The notes under the pieces: model-generated
Database searches by the model: none
What the model saw: the letters and a program-made list of their open reading frames with translations, nothing else
What the model was told of the DNA's origin: nothing
Source of the DNA: Chelonoidis abingdonii
Lineage: Eukaryota > Chordata > Testudines > Testudinidae
Reading direction: 5' to 3'
Assembly (NCBI RefSeq): GCF_003597395.2
Contig: NC_133778.1
Span: forward strand, 15,896,025-15,960,024
DNA: 64,000 bases
Position numbers and translations under genes: made by a program
Part shown: one piece after another, positions 23,410 to 38,400 of the stretch
How positions within the stretch are numbered: the stretch's first letter is position 1
Layout of the letters: each line of letters starts with the position of its first letter

Positions 23410-26400
23410 CTAGTGTTTAAAAAAGAGACAATAATGCCACAGTTTGAGATGGACCAGAGTTCACACAGGAAAAAATCAGGTTTGTATTACCTAGAGCCTC
23501 GGGTCTTGATAGCATGGACTGCCACACACACACACACACACTAAGGGTCTAGCAAACAAGATAAAGGAAGTAGTAGCCCCATTTTACGGATGGGCTCAGA
23601 GACAGAAGTGAAGTGACTTGTCCAACACAAGGCAGGGCAGAGCTAAGAACTGAACACAGACTCCAGGGTCCCAGTCAAGTGCCTCAGCCACAAGACAATT
23701 CTTCCTCTTGAGCTGCTGACAGCTCACTTGTAAGCATTTCCCCTTTGAGCTCCCGACAACCGGCACAGCTTGTGCTGTGGAGAACTTTGACATCACAGTG
23801 AGTAGCGTGAGCCACTTCAGTATGGTTTGGGAAGGCAGCGTGGCTGTGATATCCTGAAGGAAGGGTCACAGACAGAAGAGAGGAATCACGGGGTGAGCAC
23901 ACGGGGTGCGGGGAGTTTTCACAGAAGAGATTTCATTCCCCCAAACCAAGAACGGGCATTTCTGAATCTGCTTTTAAAAGATTAGTTACCTCTGCAAATA
24001 ACCCAACAATTCGGAGATAGTGTTACTCTAAGACAGGAGAGCAATGGGATATGTAGGTGACCCCGCCCTACAAAAAGTAATATGCCAATTAACAGTACTA
24101 CCCATGCAGATACATTATGAGACCACAAGACTCTTACACTGTGCACAGCCTTAGGAATGAGGAAGAAGAGGAAAGAGTAGCAACAATACATTTGAATGAG
24201 AAAAAGAGTGGTGGGGGGAAAGGGGGCAGAAAATAGTATTGCCTGAAATCTGTCAATAGCACTGCCAATAGAGCGGGTTATCAGAAATAATACTGGGTGT
24301 GTCTTGGACTCACCTTGTCCTCCTAGGATGCCTGTTGACTTCACCACCATTTCAAGCTTTTTGTCCCAGGTAAAGGTGCGAATGTAATCTGTTACAAATA
24401 CAGGAAGACGTGTTATGAAGTTCATATTCCAAATAGATATATCTGGGTAATCAGAAATACATTCCTGGCATATGGCAAAGGAAGTTGCAAGCATTTGCTG
24501 TCAACGTAACAATTTCACATTCTTAGCCTGCGGTCTTGCACTGGCAGGGGAAATAGCTGAGCAGCAATGAGAGAACACCAGCTATTCACTATGTGCAGAA
24601 AGACATTGCTCAGATATGCTTTGCCTTCACTCACATTAGTGAGAGCTCCAAGCACCTAGTTATGAACTTTCCTTCATCCAGCTAACCCCAACCCTACATG
24701 TACAAGGAGCCATCTCACACTGGCCCTACAGTTCATAAGGTGGTTGATGATCAAGGGCGCCCAGTGATGGCTTAAGATCTAGCAACTCATTCATTTTAAG
24801 CTAGTATTATTATCCTTTAATAAAGTCTCTTTTGCCCACAAACAGCATCTGGTGCGGCTTTCAGAGCACCTCCTAACTCTCCCTTATGGAAAGAAGGTCT
24901 GGGAATGCCAAGGGTGATCCTGAACAAAAGGAATGGAGGACAGCATGGCTTGGGCAGGAAAGTCCCAGGGTTGCTTCTAAACCTCTCTCCTTGGCACGTG
25001 AACTCAAGTCAATACAGCTTCTCAAGCTTATGAGAAACACATTGTACAACAACATGTGGGAGAGCAATAAGAGAAGCAGAATCACCTAATGAAGATTTTT
25101 TTTTTTTTTTTTTTTTTTTTTAAACAGAGTCCCTGTAAGCAACATCAATTAGTCTTCATCCTAGCACTTACTCTTTGCAGTTGCCCAGCCTTACATTCAA
25201 GGCTTATTATTATTTATGGAAAGAGTTATTTTTAAGTGAATGCTGTTGCTTTCACGGAGACCTACTGATTACAGATTTTTCATCACTGCACATCAAATAT
25301 TTTCCAATATGTACTGAAACCCCTTCAATAGCCCACGCTTTGTGGTGAGCTATGCACAAGCAGTGTGGCAGAAGAGAATTTACTGAACAAAATGCAAACA
25401 ATGACAGTCCTGGCATCAGCCCTTTGTGTAGCTATTCAGATGGCAATGACCTCAGGTATGAATTTGCCTCCTTTTATTTAATGCATCAAAACAGAACAAA
25501 GTAGGAACACTGACACAGCCTGTTTTTGGATAAAACTGGCATCTTTGTAGGCACAAAGAGTAGAACGCAAGAGGAATAAAAAAAACTATTCCCGTCGGTT
25601 CTTCAGGGAATACAGAATTAGTTTTCTCCTCTCAACTCAATCCATCAATACTCAAGGTATGCTTCTCTGAGGGCTTCAGGTTAAAAACAGAAGTGATTTC
25701 CAGAAAAATAAATTAGTTTTAGAGAGCATATGTGGATGTGTAAATTATAGATGAACTACAACCAACTTTCACTTGAAAAGTTAAGAGCCGTGTGTATAAA
25801 TGGACATTGCTAAGCAAAAGAATAAATGATGCAAAGCTTTAGATTGTATTAGGACCAGACTTAGTTCTGTAGATCTTGAATTTGAATGTATTCAAAGTCA
25901 CCTTAGTGTGACAGGTACCAGCGGAAGTGATGGACAAACAGCGTGACGTGTAGTCAGAGATCCATATGCTTACTGCTTTGATATGTTTATTCATCATCCA
26001 GCAGAGGCAAGTAAACTTTCCATAATGCCTACAATTTTGTACTATCACCATCTGTTTCAAGGTATATGCAGGAACACCTAATCATCTGATGTAAAATGCT
26101 ACCCGAATAATTAACAAATGCAGGTAGTGGTTATTCTAGGAAAACAACAGATCCTGCCGTTCACAGACAAGAGAAATAGATGAAGTGTCCATTTTTCCAC
26201 TAAGTTTGCTTACAGCGCTCTTGGTACAGAGCTAGCTCATATGAAGAGATTCATACTTAGAAAGTTTGTTGACACTGCTTAAGCGATTGTGGGAATGAAA
26301 ATGAAAAATACACTCTATCCTGATATAATGCAGGCCTCGGGAGCCAAAAAAAATCTTACTGCGTTATAGGTGAAACCATGTCATAGGAGGGTAGCGGCGG

Positions 26401-29400
26401 GGTAACGGTGGTAGGGCTCCGATGGTGATTTAAAGGGCTCAGGGCTCCCCGCAGTGGCCAGAGCTCCGAGTCCTTTAAAGCACTGCCCGAGCCCCACTGC
26501 CAGAGCCCCAGGGTAGCGGCAGCACGGCTCCAGTGGTGATTTAAAGAGTCCCGGGCTCCGGCTGCTGCGGGGATCCCCAGGCCCTTTAAAGTGCCCCACA
26601 AGCCCTGCTGCCGGAGCCCCGGGGTAGCAGCAGCAGGGCTCCGACTGTGATTTAAAGGGCCCAGGGCTCCCCGCAGCAGGGGGGAGTTACCCCGGGGTTG
26701 CGGCACCAGGCTCCAGTGGTGATTTAAAGAGCACTGGGCTTTGGCCGCTGCAGGGAGCCCTGAGCCTCACTGCTGGATTTAACACAGTGAAGCAGCCTCG
26801 CCTCCCAGAGTGCTGCTTTACCACGTTATATCCGGTTGCGTTATATTGGGGTAGAGGTATAGTGAAATATTCATCAGTGCTTTTAGTTTAGAGGGAGAGC
26901 TACAATTTCAAGCTATTTTCATTACATAAATTAGGAAACATCTCAGTTTGATAGGCCCCCCCCCTTCCCCTTTGCTCTCCCAAAAGATTTATAGGTTGGT
27001 GCAATTTCCAACTTTAGTTAAAAAACAAAAAAACTTTTTGAAAGTAAGAAATTCCTGGAAATCAGTTATGGAGACCAACTAGGCCATCTAAATCCTTCCC
27101 AGGCCAACGCAAGAGATTGCTCCCTCCATGATATTTAGTTTTGGCCAGTCTAGTTAACTGTGCAGAATCAAAACAAACACCACTTAACGGAAGTACTGAT
27201 TTACATTTACTGTACATGGAACATTTGAGGCTGCTGCTTTTAATAGAGTGAAATTTTGGCTTCAGTTCTTTCAACTATTAAACACTGAAAGCCATTCTGA
27301 GAACTCAGTAAGAAGCAGAGAATTGCCCAGCTCCCATCTTAAGAGACCCCAGTTTGGAAACATCCTTTGGGATGAGTTAGTATCTTTATTTTGAAAACTG
27401 ATTTTCCCCTAAGGGGTTTCAAATATGGAATGTGGTGGATTCACCAGCCAAGCCTTTTATTCAAGATTGGCTGTCTAAGGAGTGTTCTAGTTCAACTGGA
27501 AGTTAGTAGCTGTGATACAGGAATGAACAGGTGAAATTCTACAGCCTGTACAACGCAGGAAATCAGCCTAGGTGACCCTAAGGTCCCTTCTAGTCTTAAA
27601 AAAAATTAAAATCAAATCTATGGATTTTTTCTAGGGCCCTCTCTGTAAGTTTATTGCAAGTTGACTTAAATTGCCATTCAGCTTGGACAGGAAAGGCAGT
27701 GAGGCGATTTATGTAAGGCGGCATAAATAATCCACTCTCTGCTTTAACATGGACTTTGACTCCAAGGCATGCACATTATACACCAACTTGACTTTCCTTT
27801 AAATGACTATAAAAAGTAGTCCGCATGCATGTTAGCATTTCGACAGCTAGGGTTATGAGCCAACAGGCAGGCCAGAAAGAAAGGAGTGAGAGAAATCCTT
27901 AAGCTTTCACAGTCAGTGTGATCTTACTTCAGCAAGGTGAAACGCAAGTGCTCATGACATGTGCCTTTGTTGAGTTGGGTGGATCCAGTGAATGTTTGAA
28001 CAGAGTCATTCACCCACATAATTCTTCAAATATATTAGCCACAGATATGGCTCTTACTCTAAGGGAGGCTTCAGAAACATTCACTGTGAACCGCCCCACC
28101 CCCACCACACAGCTTAATTCAAAGGAAGATGCAGAAATCACGAATAACCACGATATGGTACTGTGGTGATAAGAGACACGAAGTGCATGAAGTTAAAGTT
28201 AAGTACTTGAAAGAGCAAGAGCAAAGATTACATACCAATGATCCCAACCACCAGCTCCTTGCTGGTATCATCGCGACCCACCAGCAGAGAATAATCAATG
28301 ATGAGGTGGCTGGAAAGAAAGTGGGAATCACTGTGGATGGAAGCCCTCAGCACAGCCTTGCAGTGGGAACGGATATACAGAGGGTTGTCCCGTACCATCT
28401 TCAACAGATTTTCATCGAGCAGGACAACATCGCAGCTTTCCTTCCCAGTGTCTGTTTTCACATTTCTGTTCCGCAGGGAGCCCTTCAGGTCAAACACCTG
28501 GCAGGGGAGGACAAGAGCACTTTGTTTCATTGGAAGAAAATATGTTTTATCCACTTTCCACTCTGTTAGAGAGACCAGTGTATCAAAGACTACAAATTGT
28601 TTCACTAGGAGAGCATGAAATGTCAAATATTTCACCCTTAAATCAATTACTCCCAAGTTGTAAATATGGGATTGAGTGGTAACTAATCAATGGACCTTAA
28701 AGAAGATGTCAGTACACTGCTTATAGTTTTTATTGTTTTATGATTTGGATTTTAAAGGTGACCTAATGTGATTTTTTTTCTAAAACTGCTGAATATAAAA
28801 AAGCGGATGCTGCCACTTTTTGGTGTTTACATTCTGCTTACCAGGAACCCCACAGGTCACTCGAAAGGAGAAGACATTCAGGAGAGAGTGACTCTTACAT
28901 GAAACAGGGCATAGTGGAACTGGGAAGGTAAGAGTATTAATTGTAGAACTGTAGCCAGTTTGGTTGCTGCAAACCTAGTACAAGATAGGCCATACAAACC
29001 TGTTGATCTGGCCTAGAAACCTGGTCCCTTCAGCGTGCTCCAGTCTAGCAAGAAGTTAAAGCTCAAATATATGATGTCTCTGAGACAGCAAGCCATCATA
29101 GGACAAGCAGATCACATATACATTAAAACCTTTAGAATTAGATATAGCAGGCACTATAATATGCTTAAACCACCACCACATTTCTTCAAATAGTAGTTTA
29201 GGCATAGGGTCAAGATGTAACCACCTGGAAATGATAGACAGACAGTCAGCAATAAGCCTTTTTTGATCCAAAAAGACAAAGTCAAATTTTAAGTTCTGAG
29301 TCTTCAGTGTAAACCTTGCAGTTCAGGGCAAGCCACCGTGGATAGCCAGAGATGCAAGGACAAATATGGGATATCTAATGGAAAAAAAAAGGTTGCAATC

Positions 29401-32400
29401 TTAACTATAGCAATAGAAGCCATTTGAAGAGGACTCCTTTTATGCCGTGTCTACATTATAGTGGGAGATCGATCTAAGTTACACAACTTCAGTTATGTGA
29501 ATAACGTAGCTGAAGTCGACGTACTGAGATCTACTTACTGTGGGGGGGACACTACGCGATGCTGACTGGAGACACTCTCCCGTCAACTCCCCTTGCGCTC
29601 CTTGTTTAGGTGAAGTAAGGGAGCTGACAGGAGAGAGATCTGTGGTCGATTTAGTGAGTCTTCATTAGACCCACTAAATCGACTGCTGATGCATCGATCA
29701 CCAGGCATCAACCCCCCAATAAAAGTGTAGATAAGGCCTGAGTCAACATCTTTAGGGTGAAGATGCCCCATTGGTATCAGTGGCAGCCCTGCTGCAGCTC
29801 TCTGTATCAGAAGAAGCACTGTGGAAGAGAACAATGCATCGCATAGTTATTCCTCACCTGAGCCATTTTTCTGCCATAGAAAAGGTTTTCCATGACAAGC
29901 AGATCCAGCTTTTTCTCAGTGTTGTTCTGAGAGTTCTTGTATCCAATCCGATACACTCCAAGTATTTTGGCCAGTGCCGTTGGTTTCTAATCAAGAGAAC
30001 AGAGTGATAACATTCCAATAGGTTATGGTAGTAAGCATTACTTTTCTGTGCACCAGAACTTTCATTTTTCATCCCGATACATTTAATTTTTTAAGTCCTG
30101 GCAAAATGTCTGCATTTTATTTAAACACGCATCCTTTCTATCAGACTGCCAATATATACCCAACTCCTCATTATACCTTTCATATCTGTTAGCCTCCCTC
30201 ATTTTAATACCACTGGCCTGAAAACAATTAACGATTTAAATAAAAAGCCAAGTTCCAAAAACCAGGCTATACAAGCTCCTACCTTCTGCTGAACAGCATT
30301 AGTGATGTAAGTGAAGTAGTGTGGGGCAAAGTCAAGGAAGGACTGGACCTCCAGACGGGGCATCTGCTTCAAAATGAATCTGTCATCTGTTTCAACATTA
30401 GAGAAAGGCTATGTAATTTCAGATGTAGGAAAATAACATTTACTGTAAATATAGAGACACCCCCACCAAACCCTTCAAGAATCTAACTTCAACTGTGTAC
30501 CTCAAACTGCAATTTTCTCTTTAAATCTTAGCAGCAGAAAGTTGTGCCCATAGGCTTTACAGTTCTAGGTGTTGGCTCATTTGAAGGAATTAAAAAAAGT
30601 CTGATTTGCCTTAACTGTGAAAGCCAGAAAGATTGAAAGAAAACTGTAATCATTCAATTATATTAAAAACTGACATCCCCTAGAGCCATGACAAAGGAGG
30701 AGTTTTAAACTTAACCTCCTTGGCCAGCTATTTTCAGCACTGCTGAATAGTGGGTACTGTTGGCATTTTCAGTGTGTGCTTTATGAAAGCCTGTCCTCCA
30801 GTTGTGCTTTGGGGTTTTCAGTTTAGTTCTCCAACCCCTCAAGTGCTGCACTGAAGGTACAGAAGACACCCCTCCCACAAGAAATGGTTAAGAAGATTTT
30901 CGCTATGAAAGGGGAAGAAATAAATAAGCCAGTTTTACCTTCCGTCACATAGAACGCAGCTCCTGACTTGCCTCCACGAGCCTGCCAGGGCAGAGAGTGA
31001 GACAGGGAGCGGATGAAGTCCTCCTCACAGCTCCCGAGGATCACATCACGCATCTTATGGAACTCCCCGGCATAATAAATCCGGCAATAGAATTTGGCAT
31101 TAGCATCTGAAAACTCTGCAGAGAGACGTGGAGGGAGAAGGCTCTTCATTAATTAGAAAATGCAAGGCTTGCTTTCCCAAGAGAGCTGGCCAGTCAGTAA
31201 TATTTTTCAGGAGCTTTTAAGATCCCTTGCCCTCACTACAAAAGTTATTTTTAAGTTACAATTACTCTTATCCACCCCTATGCTTTTAAGAGCATAGAAA
31301 GCTGGCTAAGCAGTAATTAAAAGAGAAAAGGGCGAGTTTTGGTTTTTATTTTAATACTGCCACAAAATTAGCCCGTGTTACATGTCAATGGATAACGCTT
31401 CAAGACAAGATGTGATGGTAATTTAGACTTTGTAAGGCTGTTTTTGTAATTAATACTTGGACTTGTCAGGAAGAATGCCATTACACTGCAACCTGACATT
31501 TTCCTGCCCAAGATGAACCATCAACTCCTCAACTCCAAGTTTTATTAGGGAGGTAGTGTTGTGTTTTGAGAAGAGGGCAGTATGCCACCATGTGATTCTC
31601 AATTAAGAGCCCCAAATTATTTCCTACTCACGAAGTTCCACATGGGGATTTGCTAGCTGCTTCTTTTGTGCATCCACTCCATCTGCTTCATCTGAAAAAG
31701 GCAAGGGGAACATTAAGTCAGGCATGTATGTTTAGCACCAGAAGCCAAGTTTTATAACAAGGTATGATTAATACTGAATAAAATTCACATTCAAGGAAGA
31801 TTTTTGGGGTTTGCCAAAATGTTTATTTTTATTAGCAGCAGTAGTTCTAAAGCACTTAAGATGATTAGATGCTGCATGAACAGTTAAAGAGTCACAATCA
31901 CACACAAACCATTTACTTCACTAACTGAATTAGCCTCATTTTCATCATTCAAGCTTCAAATTACAAAGTTAGAAATAAGATTCAAACTCAGTATGTTATA
32001 AAAACTGATGGTCACTGGAAGAGTCCTCAAAACATACTTTAGGTAGATACTAAAGAAAATGCATTGTTCATTAAATTTGCTGACAGATAACCGTGAAGTG
32101 AAAGATTCATATAACTAATTCCTTAAAAACAGCCTGGGGAACAATTGTCTTACTCTAATCCAGGGGTCCCCAACGCGGTGCCCGTGGGCGCCATGGCGCC
32201 CGTCAGAGCATCTAAGTGCTCCAGCAGATAAGCATCCGCCAGAATGCCGCTGACAAGTAGCCCACCAGACAAAAAAGTTTGGGGACCTCTGCTCTAATCC
32301 CTCCAGGCCAAGCTTCCCAATATAACAGCTCTGTGTGAGAGCTTCGAGTGCTGCTACCACTCATACTAGAGAAGCATGATGACAGCACTAAGCTTTCTAG

Positions 32401-35400
32401 CCTATGTGAATGTAGCTCCCCCAACCTCTTCCTTCTGTTTTCTACTACTCCATGAACTGAAGTGATACAGCAGACCAGGAAGTAAAGTGGAGAGATGGAC
32501 TGAAGCCCACTGGTTCACGCTACACCCGCCCGACTTGAAGGAATTTGGAAGACCCTGAAACCAAAGATCTATTGTTCTTGACACTATAGGCCTGGAGCCT
32601 TAAAAAAGGTCCTTTGTCTAGTAAAGAGGGAAGCTGGGATTTTCAAGAGGAGCCCATTGAATTTCAATGAAATTTGGGCACCTAATGCTTACATTTCTTT
32701 GAAAATTCCAGCTGGAGTGGGTTTGGGGGATTTTGTTTCTTTAAATAGACTAGATCTTGGGAGATGCAACAGTTCTAGTTGAAAGATGCACCTGATGAGA
32801 GAGCATACCTTGAGTCTCTGCTCCTTGGTTCTCTGGACCCTCCTTGCCCATCTGTCCAACCTGGTAGTAGGCACTATCTGCACCACGTAAGGTCTCTTTC
32901 TTCTGGGCAGAGAGATCAGGGCTCTTCCCTCCTGTTCCACGGAAGAAGGATAGAACTCCGGAAACCTTTTTTGCTAAAGTGAGTGAGCAGAGGAAAGAGT
33001 GGACATCATTGTTTCTATAGTCACTACAACCCAGAAGTGGTCACAGAAATATTCTCAAGTGACTTTTCCAACAAAAGGGGAAAAGCCCATTCAACAGTAA
33101 CCTATTTCCCATCCTCCAACCACTTTAAAAGCAACAGGTTAGTTGACGTAGTGTTACAGAATGCTACACCTTAATACTTCAGAAGTCTTTGGAGAAACTG
33201 CACATATCAAACTGAGTTGACTGCCTAATTGTTACACTGGAGTGCTAAAGTGCCAGTACTTTAAAAATAAAAAGGGGGGGGGGGAGGGAGAGAGAGACAA
33301 GCTGAAGAATGCCTATGTTCCCATATTCACAATTTGATACACCTCTTAAACAAAACAAAACCAGGAACCTTCTTGATTGTAAGAATCATTGGCATCTTGG
33401 AAACTTTTCTACTGAGACGTACTCATGGCATTTTACAACTTACAACTTTTTAACCAGTATCCTTAAAAAAAAATAACCAAAACCACAAGACAATACTGGG
33501 AACACAACTGGAGTTCCATGGGGCACAAAAGCCCAAAGAAGAATACTTAAGTCTGCTACATAAAAAAAAAAAGAACTGAAGTCATCTGTTACTAGAAGAG
33601 AAGAGAACCGGGAGAAAGACACCAGTGAGAGAGCAGGTAACAGACTGATTTTCAAGCCAATATCAGCAGTTCAAAAACTGAATTTACTATGCCCAACTAG
33701 AACAAATCGAATTTGGTTTCCAAGTTGTGTTTTCCCTTTAACTTAGTTTCCATCCAAACCTACACTTAAGTTTATTTGATTTCAGTAATTAAATCAAAGC
33801 TGGCCTGTGATGTGGATATGAGTTCTCTAAAACAACCTTACGCTGTTCTGCTTCAGCTGTGCGGTTTGCCTGTCCCACGTTAGTCTCAGGCAATCGGACT
33901 GGGCTGCTGCTCTTTGGTTTGTTGTCCGACATACTGAAAGGGAAAGACATTCTGAATTATTTATAACCATACTAAATTTTCCATGTGAGCCAAATAAACT
34001 AATTGTTCACCCGGGCACTAGATTATCCCCCATTTTAAATGAATAAAAGTTAAAGTTACATCCTCTTCCCCATATAGATTTAAAGAGGTCATATTGTGGG
34101 GAGACATTCAACCTCTCGTGGACTTCCAGGCTTCCTTCCAAAATGACGCCTCTCCCTCCACTGTCCAGGAAAGAGATCACCCACCCTTATCTCAGTGAGG
34201 AAGGCCCACTTGCCAGAGTGCAGAAACTGCTTCTCTAAATCACCAAGCTGAGTAAACAGGACTATGGGCCTCTTCAATAACGGACTGTGGCAAACAGCAC
34301 AGCTGCAGGATTGGGAGCAGCCCACTCACAGCACCCTAGTGTGTATGTAACTCAGTAGAGAAGCTGGTTAGGAGGCTACAGCACAAGGACCCACAGTCAG
34401 ATGGGACCCCAATTACTGTTACGTGACAGCTGTTATTGAAACTGGGGATGACACCATCTGGACATTGGGTGCTGTCAGAAAACTGAAGTACTTGGCAGTT
34501 CCATAAGAGCACAGAGGGCCCCCCAGCTATGATTTTGGTTCCCCCTCCCCTCAAACCAGGACCACACTCAGCTCTCTCTAAAGCAGGGGTAAGCAAACTT
34601 TTTGGCCCGAGGGCCATATCTGGGTATGGAAATTGTATAGTGGGCCATTAATGATCATGGAATTGGGGTTGGCGTATTGGGGGGGGGGGGGGGAGATGAG
34701 AGCTCTGGCTGAGGGTGCAGGCTCCGGGGTGGGGCTGGGGATGAGGGGTTTAGGGTGTAGGAGGATGCTCTGGGGTGGGACTGAGGGGTTCGGAGGCAGG
34801 AGGGGGATCATGGCTGGGGGTTGGGATGCAGGCTCCAGACAATGCTTACTTCAAGCGGCTCCCGGAAGCAGCAAAATGTCTCTCTCTCCCAACCCCCACC
34901 CCTGCCCCTCAGCTCCTAAGTGGAGGTACTGCCAAACGGCTCTGCGGCGCAATGCCCTGTCCATAGGCACCGCCTCTACAGCTCCCATTGGTAGTGCAGA
35001 ACAGAGCCCCCAGGCTGCCCCTATGCATAGGAGCCATAGGGAGGACAGGCCACAGCTTCCAGGAGCTGCGTGGAGTGGCCACCAATCTTGATCCCCGGCT
35101 AGAGCACTGGAGCAGAGCAAGCCCCACACCCTGCTCCCCAGCAGGAGCGTGAGGGCTGGATTAAAACAGCTGGCAGGCCAGATGCGGCCTGTGGTTTGCC
35201 CACCCCTGCTCTAGAACATTGCCAAGCCTGTTATGAACCCGCCTGTCACCTGTTTGGTGGAAGCCCTTCTTCAGAACTGCTCTTCAGAGATGCTTTGGAT
35301 AACTCATCTAAGCCGTTCCTGTATTCCTTGCAACTGGAAGGGGAAGATTAACAGTTTACATTACAATTCCTACAGTACCGACCCATTTGCTTTAATTCAG

Positions 35401-38400
35401 AGGCAGCAGCAAGGAGAGAACAACCCCCTAGAGATAGGATGCCCACCTTGTAGCTAAAAAACAAACCCCACACAATGTCCTTGAGACACTATTTTACTCT
35501 GTTCTGTAACAACTAGCTCTGAACTCTAGTTATTTTATCTAAAAGGATTTTTCAGAAAGCTGCAGACAGTCTAATTTTCCCATGCACAAGGGCTGTCACT
35601 TCAATTTCGCAAGGAGCTCTCACATGGGGCTGAAGAATGTCTCACATTTATAGAAGTAGCGGCCGCAAGGAGTTTTCACATGTTCCTTGAACAGAAAGGC
35701 CACTGAAGATTTCTTAAACATTTGGGATAAACCCAAAGAAGAGTGAATCAATTTAAATACCTGAGCGCAAAAGCTATAATGGAGCTTGGTTCCTTTTCAC
35801 AGACTGCAATGGGTACCCGTTCATGTTCATACATTAGGTAGTGCTTATCTGGGTCACTGTATAAAAATCAGAAAAGATTATCCTTAAACGATAGCAGCTC
35901 CAGGCAAGTGATGGAGCAACAGGTGGAGTTTTTGGTGAAGTTCAGATTTCACCAAATACACCCCAGACAAGTGCTTCTGTGACTTGGACGCCTCATATGG
36001 ACTTGTAAAGGTACTGGCTTCTCTCATCATAAATATTTGTAGATGGCACACTAGCCACAGACATGAGTAATTTAAAATCCCATTATGTACCACAGGTGGT
36101 GGTGAAGAGTAGAAAGGTTAACATGTTACAGAAAACAAGGTTCACTTCAAGCAAGTTATGTACTATTGGATGTTACGAACACACTATTAATCCAGCGATG
36201 TTTATGTGCAGGGAAAGCCAAGTTATGACTATTAGTTTCTCTGTTCAGCAAGAGCAGTTGCACAGATTTCAGTTTCTGTAGCTAAGGCATGACATCAGTT
36301 TCGTATTTGACACACAACACAATTTTCATGCCCATTGGTAGCACCATATATTACTTACAAGGGGAATGGAATGGGATTATAGCTGTTTCCAGGCAACAAA
36401 TTTGCCAAAATAGCTTTCATAGTAGATTTCTCCTTCACCTGGCTGTCTGTAGATCCCAACGAGTGTCCATCAAATATATCTAGAATGAGGGTATGATTAT
36501 TAATTGTGAGTCATGAAGCATACACCAGAACAATCAAACTTTACTTGAATTTCCACACGGCAGTAATCTTGGGAAATAAAAAATTCCTTGTTCTATCATA
36601 CATTTCACTGGAGGATCTCAAAGAAATTCACACGTGAAAGTAGGTATCATTGCCACTTTACAAACTGAGGCTGAGAGGTTAAGGGCCAAATTCTTAAAAG
36701 GTAGACTGCCATTAAGTGCCCAAATGTAAAAATCTGGCCCAACAGTGACTTGCCTCAAGTTACAGTGAATCTGTGGCAGAGCGATTAATAGAACCCAGAT
36801 TGCCTAATTTCCAATCCAAAGGTCCTATCCCCTGAGCCATGCTGCTGAATATATGAACAGTCTCATGAAGCTGATTATAGTACAGCTTGTGAAAATTTGC
36901 ACTGTAACTGCCTTTTTTGTAGCCAACTTATTAAAATCTCTCTGGATCAAGATTCGCTCAGAGAAGCTGTTTGGTGGATGGCAGCGTGCAAGCCAGCAAT
37001 ATTGGTTCAGTTACATCAGCTGGATGGCCTTGTAGCATTGCGCCCTTGTGACAGATGTGTGCCTGAAATAAGTCAAAGATCAGATCTTGACGTTGGATAA
37101 GAGTTCTCCAGGATATTCAGTCCCAGGAGAAAGGAGAGTGCCTTTCTCTTACAATGATTCCTTTCTGGCCAAAACTAAGTGTTGAAGAACATGAATTTAT
37201 TCTTCATTCAAAGAGGGAAGGGTCAGCAATATGGAGAAGAAAGCATAGGGAGAAAGGAGGATACCAATGGCCTTCCTTACGGAGGAGAGTGGTTCATGGC
37301 CATTCTTCATTAGAATGCAGTAACAAACCAATAGCTCTTTTCCAGCTGCAGCAGAACCTTTAGCAACAAGCATATCTTGAGAGGAGCACATGTATTTTTG
37401 AGACACAGTTAGGTACCATTCAAACATTTGAGGAAGGTTGATAAGATACCCTGGATCACAGGTTACATGATGCAGGACACCATTACTATAAGTTTACACT
37501 ATTTTGGTTCCCACCATTGAAGCCTGTTGCAACAGTCAAGCACACTTCAAAATATTTAGTCCACTTTGGTGACCTTTAGGCACTCAGTTGGCTGGGTAAA
37601 CTGTTTGGTTCTCAGCACTATCCATCATTTAGCGAGGCAGTCACATTAATCTAGTAACCAGTAGTTTCATATGCTAGCCACTACATGGCATGTCTCACAA
37701 CCAAAGGGAGAGGGAGATAAGAGAGTCTGAATTCTACCTTCTGAGCTACTGGTGGTGTCTGGTTCAGAGACTGAACTGGCAAAGGAAGGCCCCCCTGTCA
37801 GCTGCTCTGACACAATTTCAGGTGGGGTAGGAAGCTGGAGGTGGGTGGAGCTGGTGGAGCTCTGACTTGACAGGGTCGTCAAGAAACGGTCGTCTGTTGA
37901 ACATACAAAAAAGAACAAGGACACAGGAAAGCATTTGAGATTACCAACCAAAACTAATATCTGCTTCCATCTCGGACCCTTCACTAAAAACTGACAGTCA
38001 CTTGAGTAACCATTTTTCCTCACATACATGGTATGTGATATAACAGACCCTTCGCTTGGAAAGTGGAGGAACAGTGCGTAATGAGAGCGAGCATTCAAGA
38101 GAAAAGCACTTAAGTCCCAGTTCTGAAAGTGATTTGGGGCTCGTCTACACTTACATGCCGCTGCAGCACATCAGTGTAGATGCTACCTAGGCCGACCAGA
38201 GGAACTCTAGGGGAGGTGGATTAGCTACACCAACAGGAGACAGTAGCTAGGTCAACAGAAGACTTCTGCTGTCAATTTAGTGCTGTCTACAGAGGGACTT
38301 AGGTTGGCTTAATTATACCATTCAGGGGTGTGGGAGAGCAATGCAGTTATGCCAACCTAATTTTCTAGTTTAGACCACACCTCAGAAACTCCAGCTGCTT

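Larger units (their letters stand above)
24389..28235. other. PIKFYVE: large intron between window exons 24 and 23
   Basis: A 3.8-kb intron. It has a 23-nt T run at 25099-25121, the tandem-array element at 26311-26864 and a SINE/CR1-type tail at about 27535-27605. The rest shows nothing I recognise. Confidence 0.6.

Noticed and set aside
24389..24494. 5' extension of the open frame at window exon 24
   Set aside because: The minus frame stays open upstream, but the AG acceptor at 24390-24389 and homology begin at the split Asp; the extension is intron.
25099..25121. The T run as a poly(A) tail of a processed pseudogene
   Set aside because: No gene-derived sequence was recognised next to it and no flanking duplication was seen; treated as simple sequence.
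26356..26706. A 116-codon minus-strand open frame
   Set aside because: It lies wholly inside the GC-rich tandem array of a DNA element; its repetitive Pro/Ala/Leu content is a composition effect.
34633..35091. A 152-codon plus frame, and overlapping minus frames
   Set aside because: All lie in the GC-rich body of the 34584-35208 hAT element.
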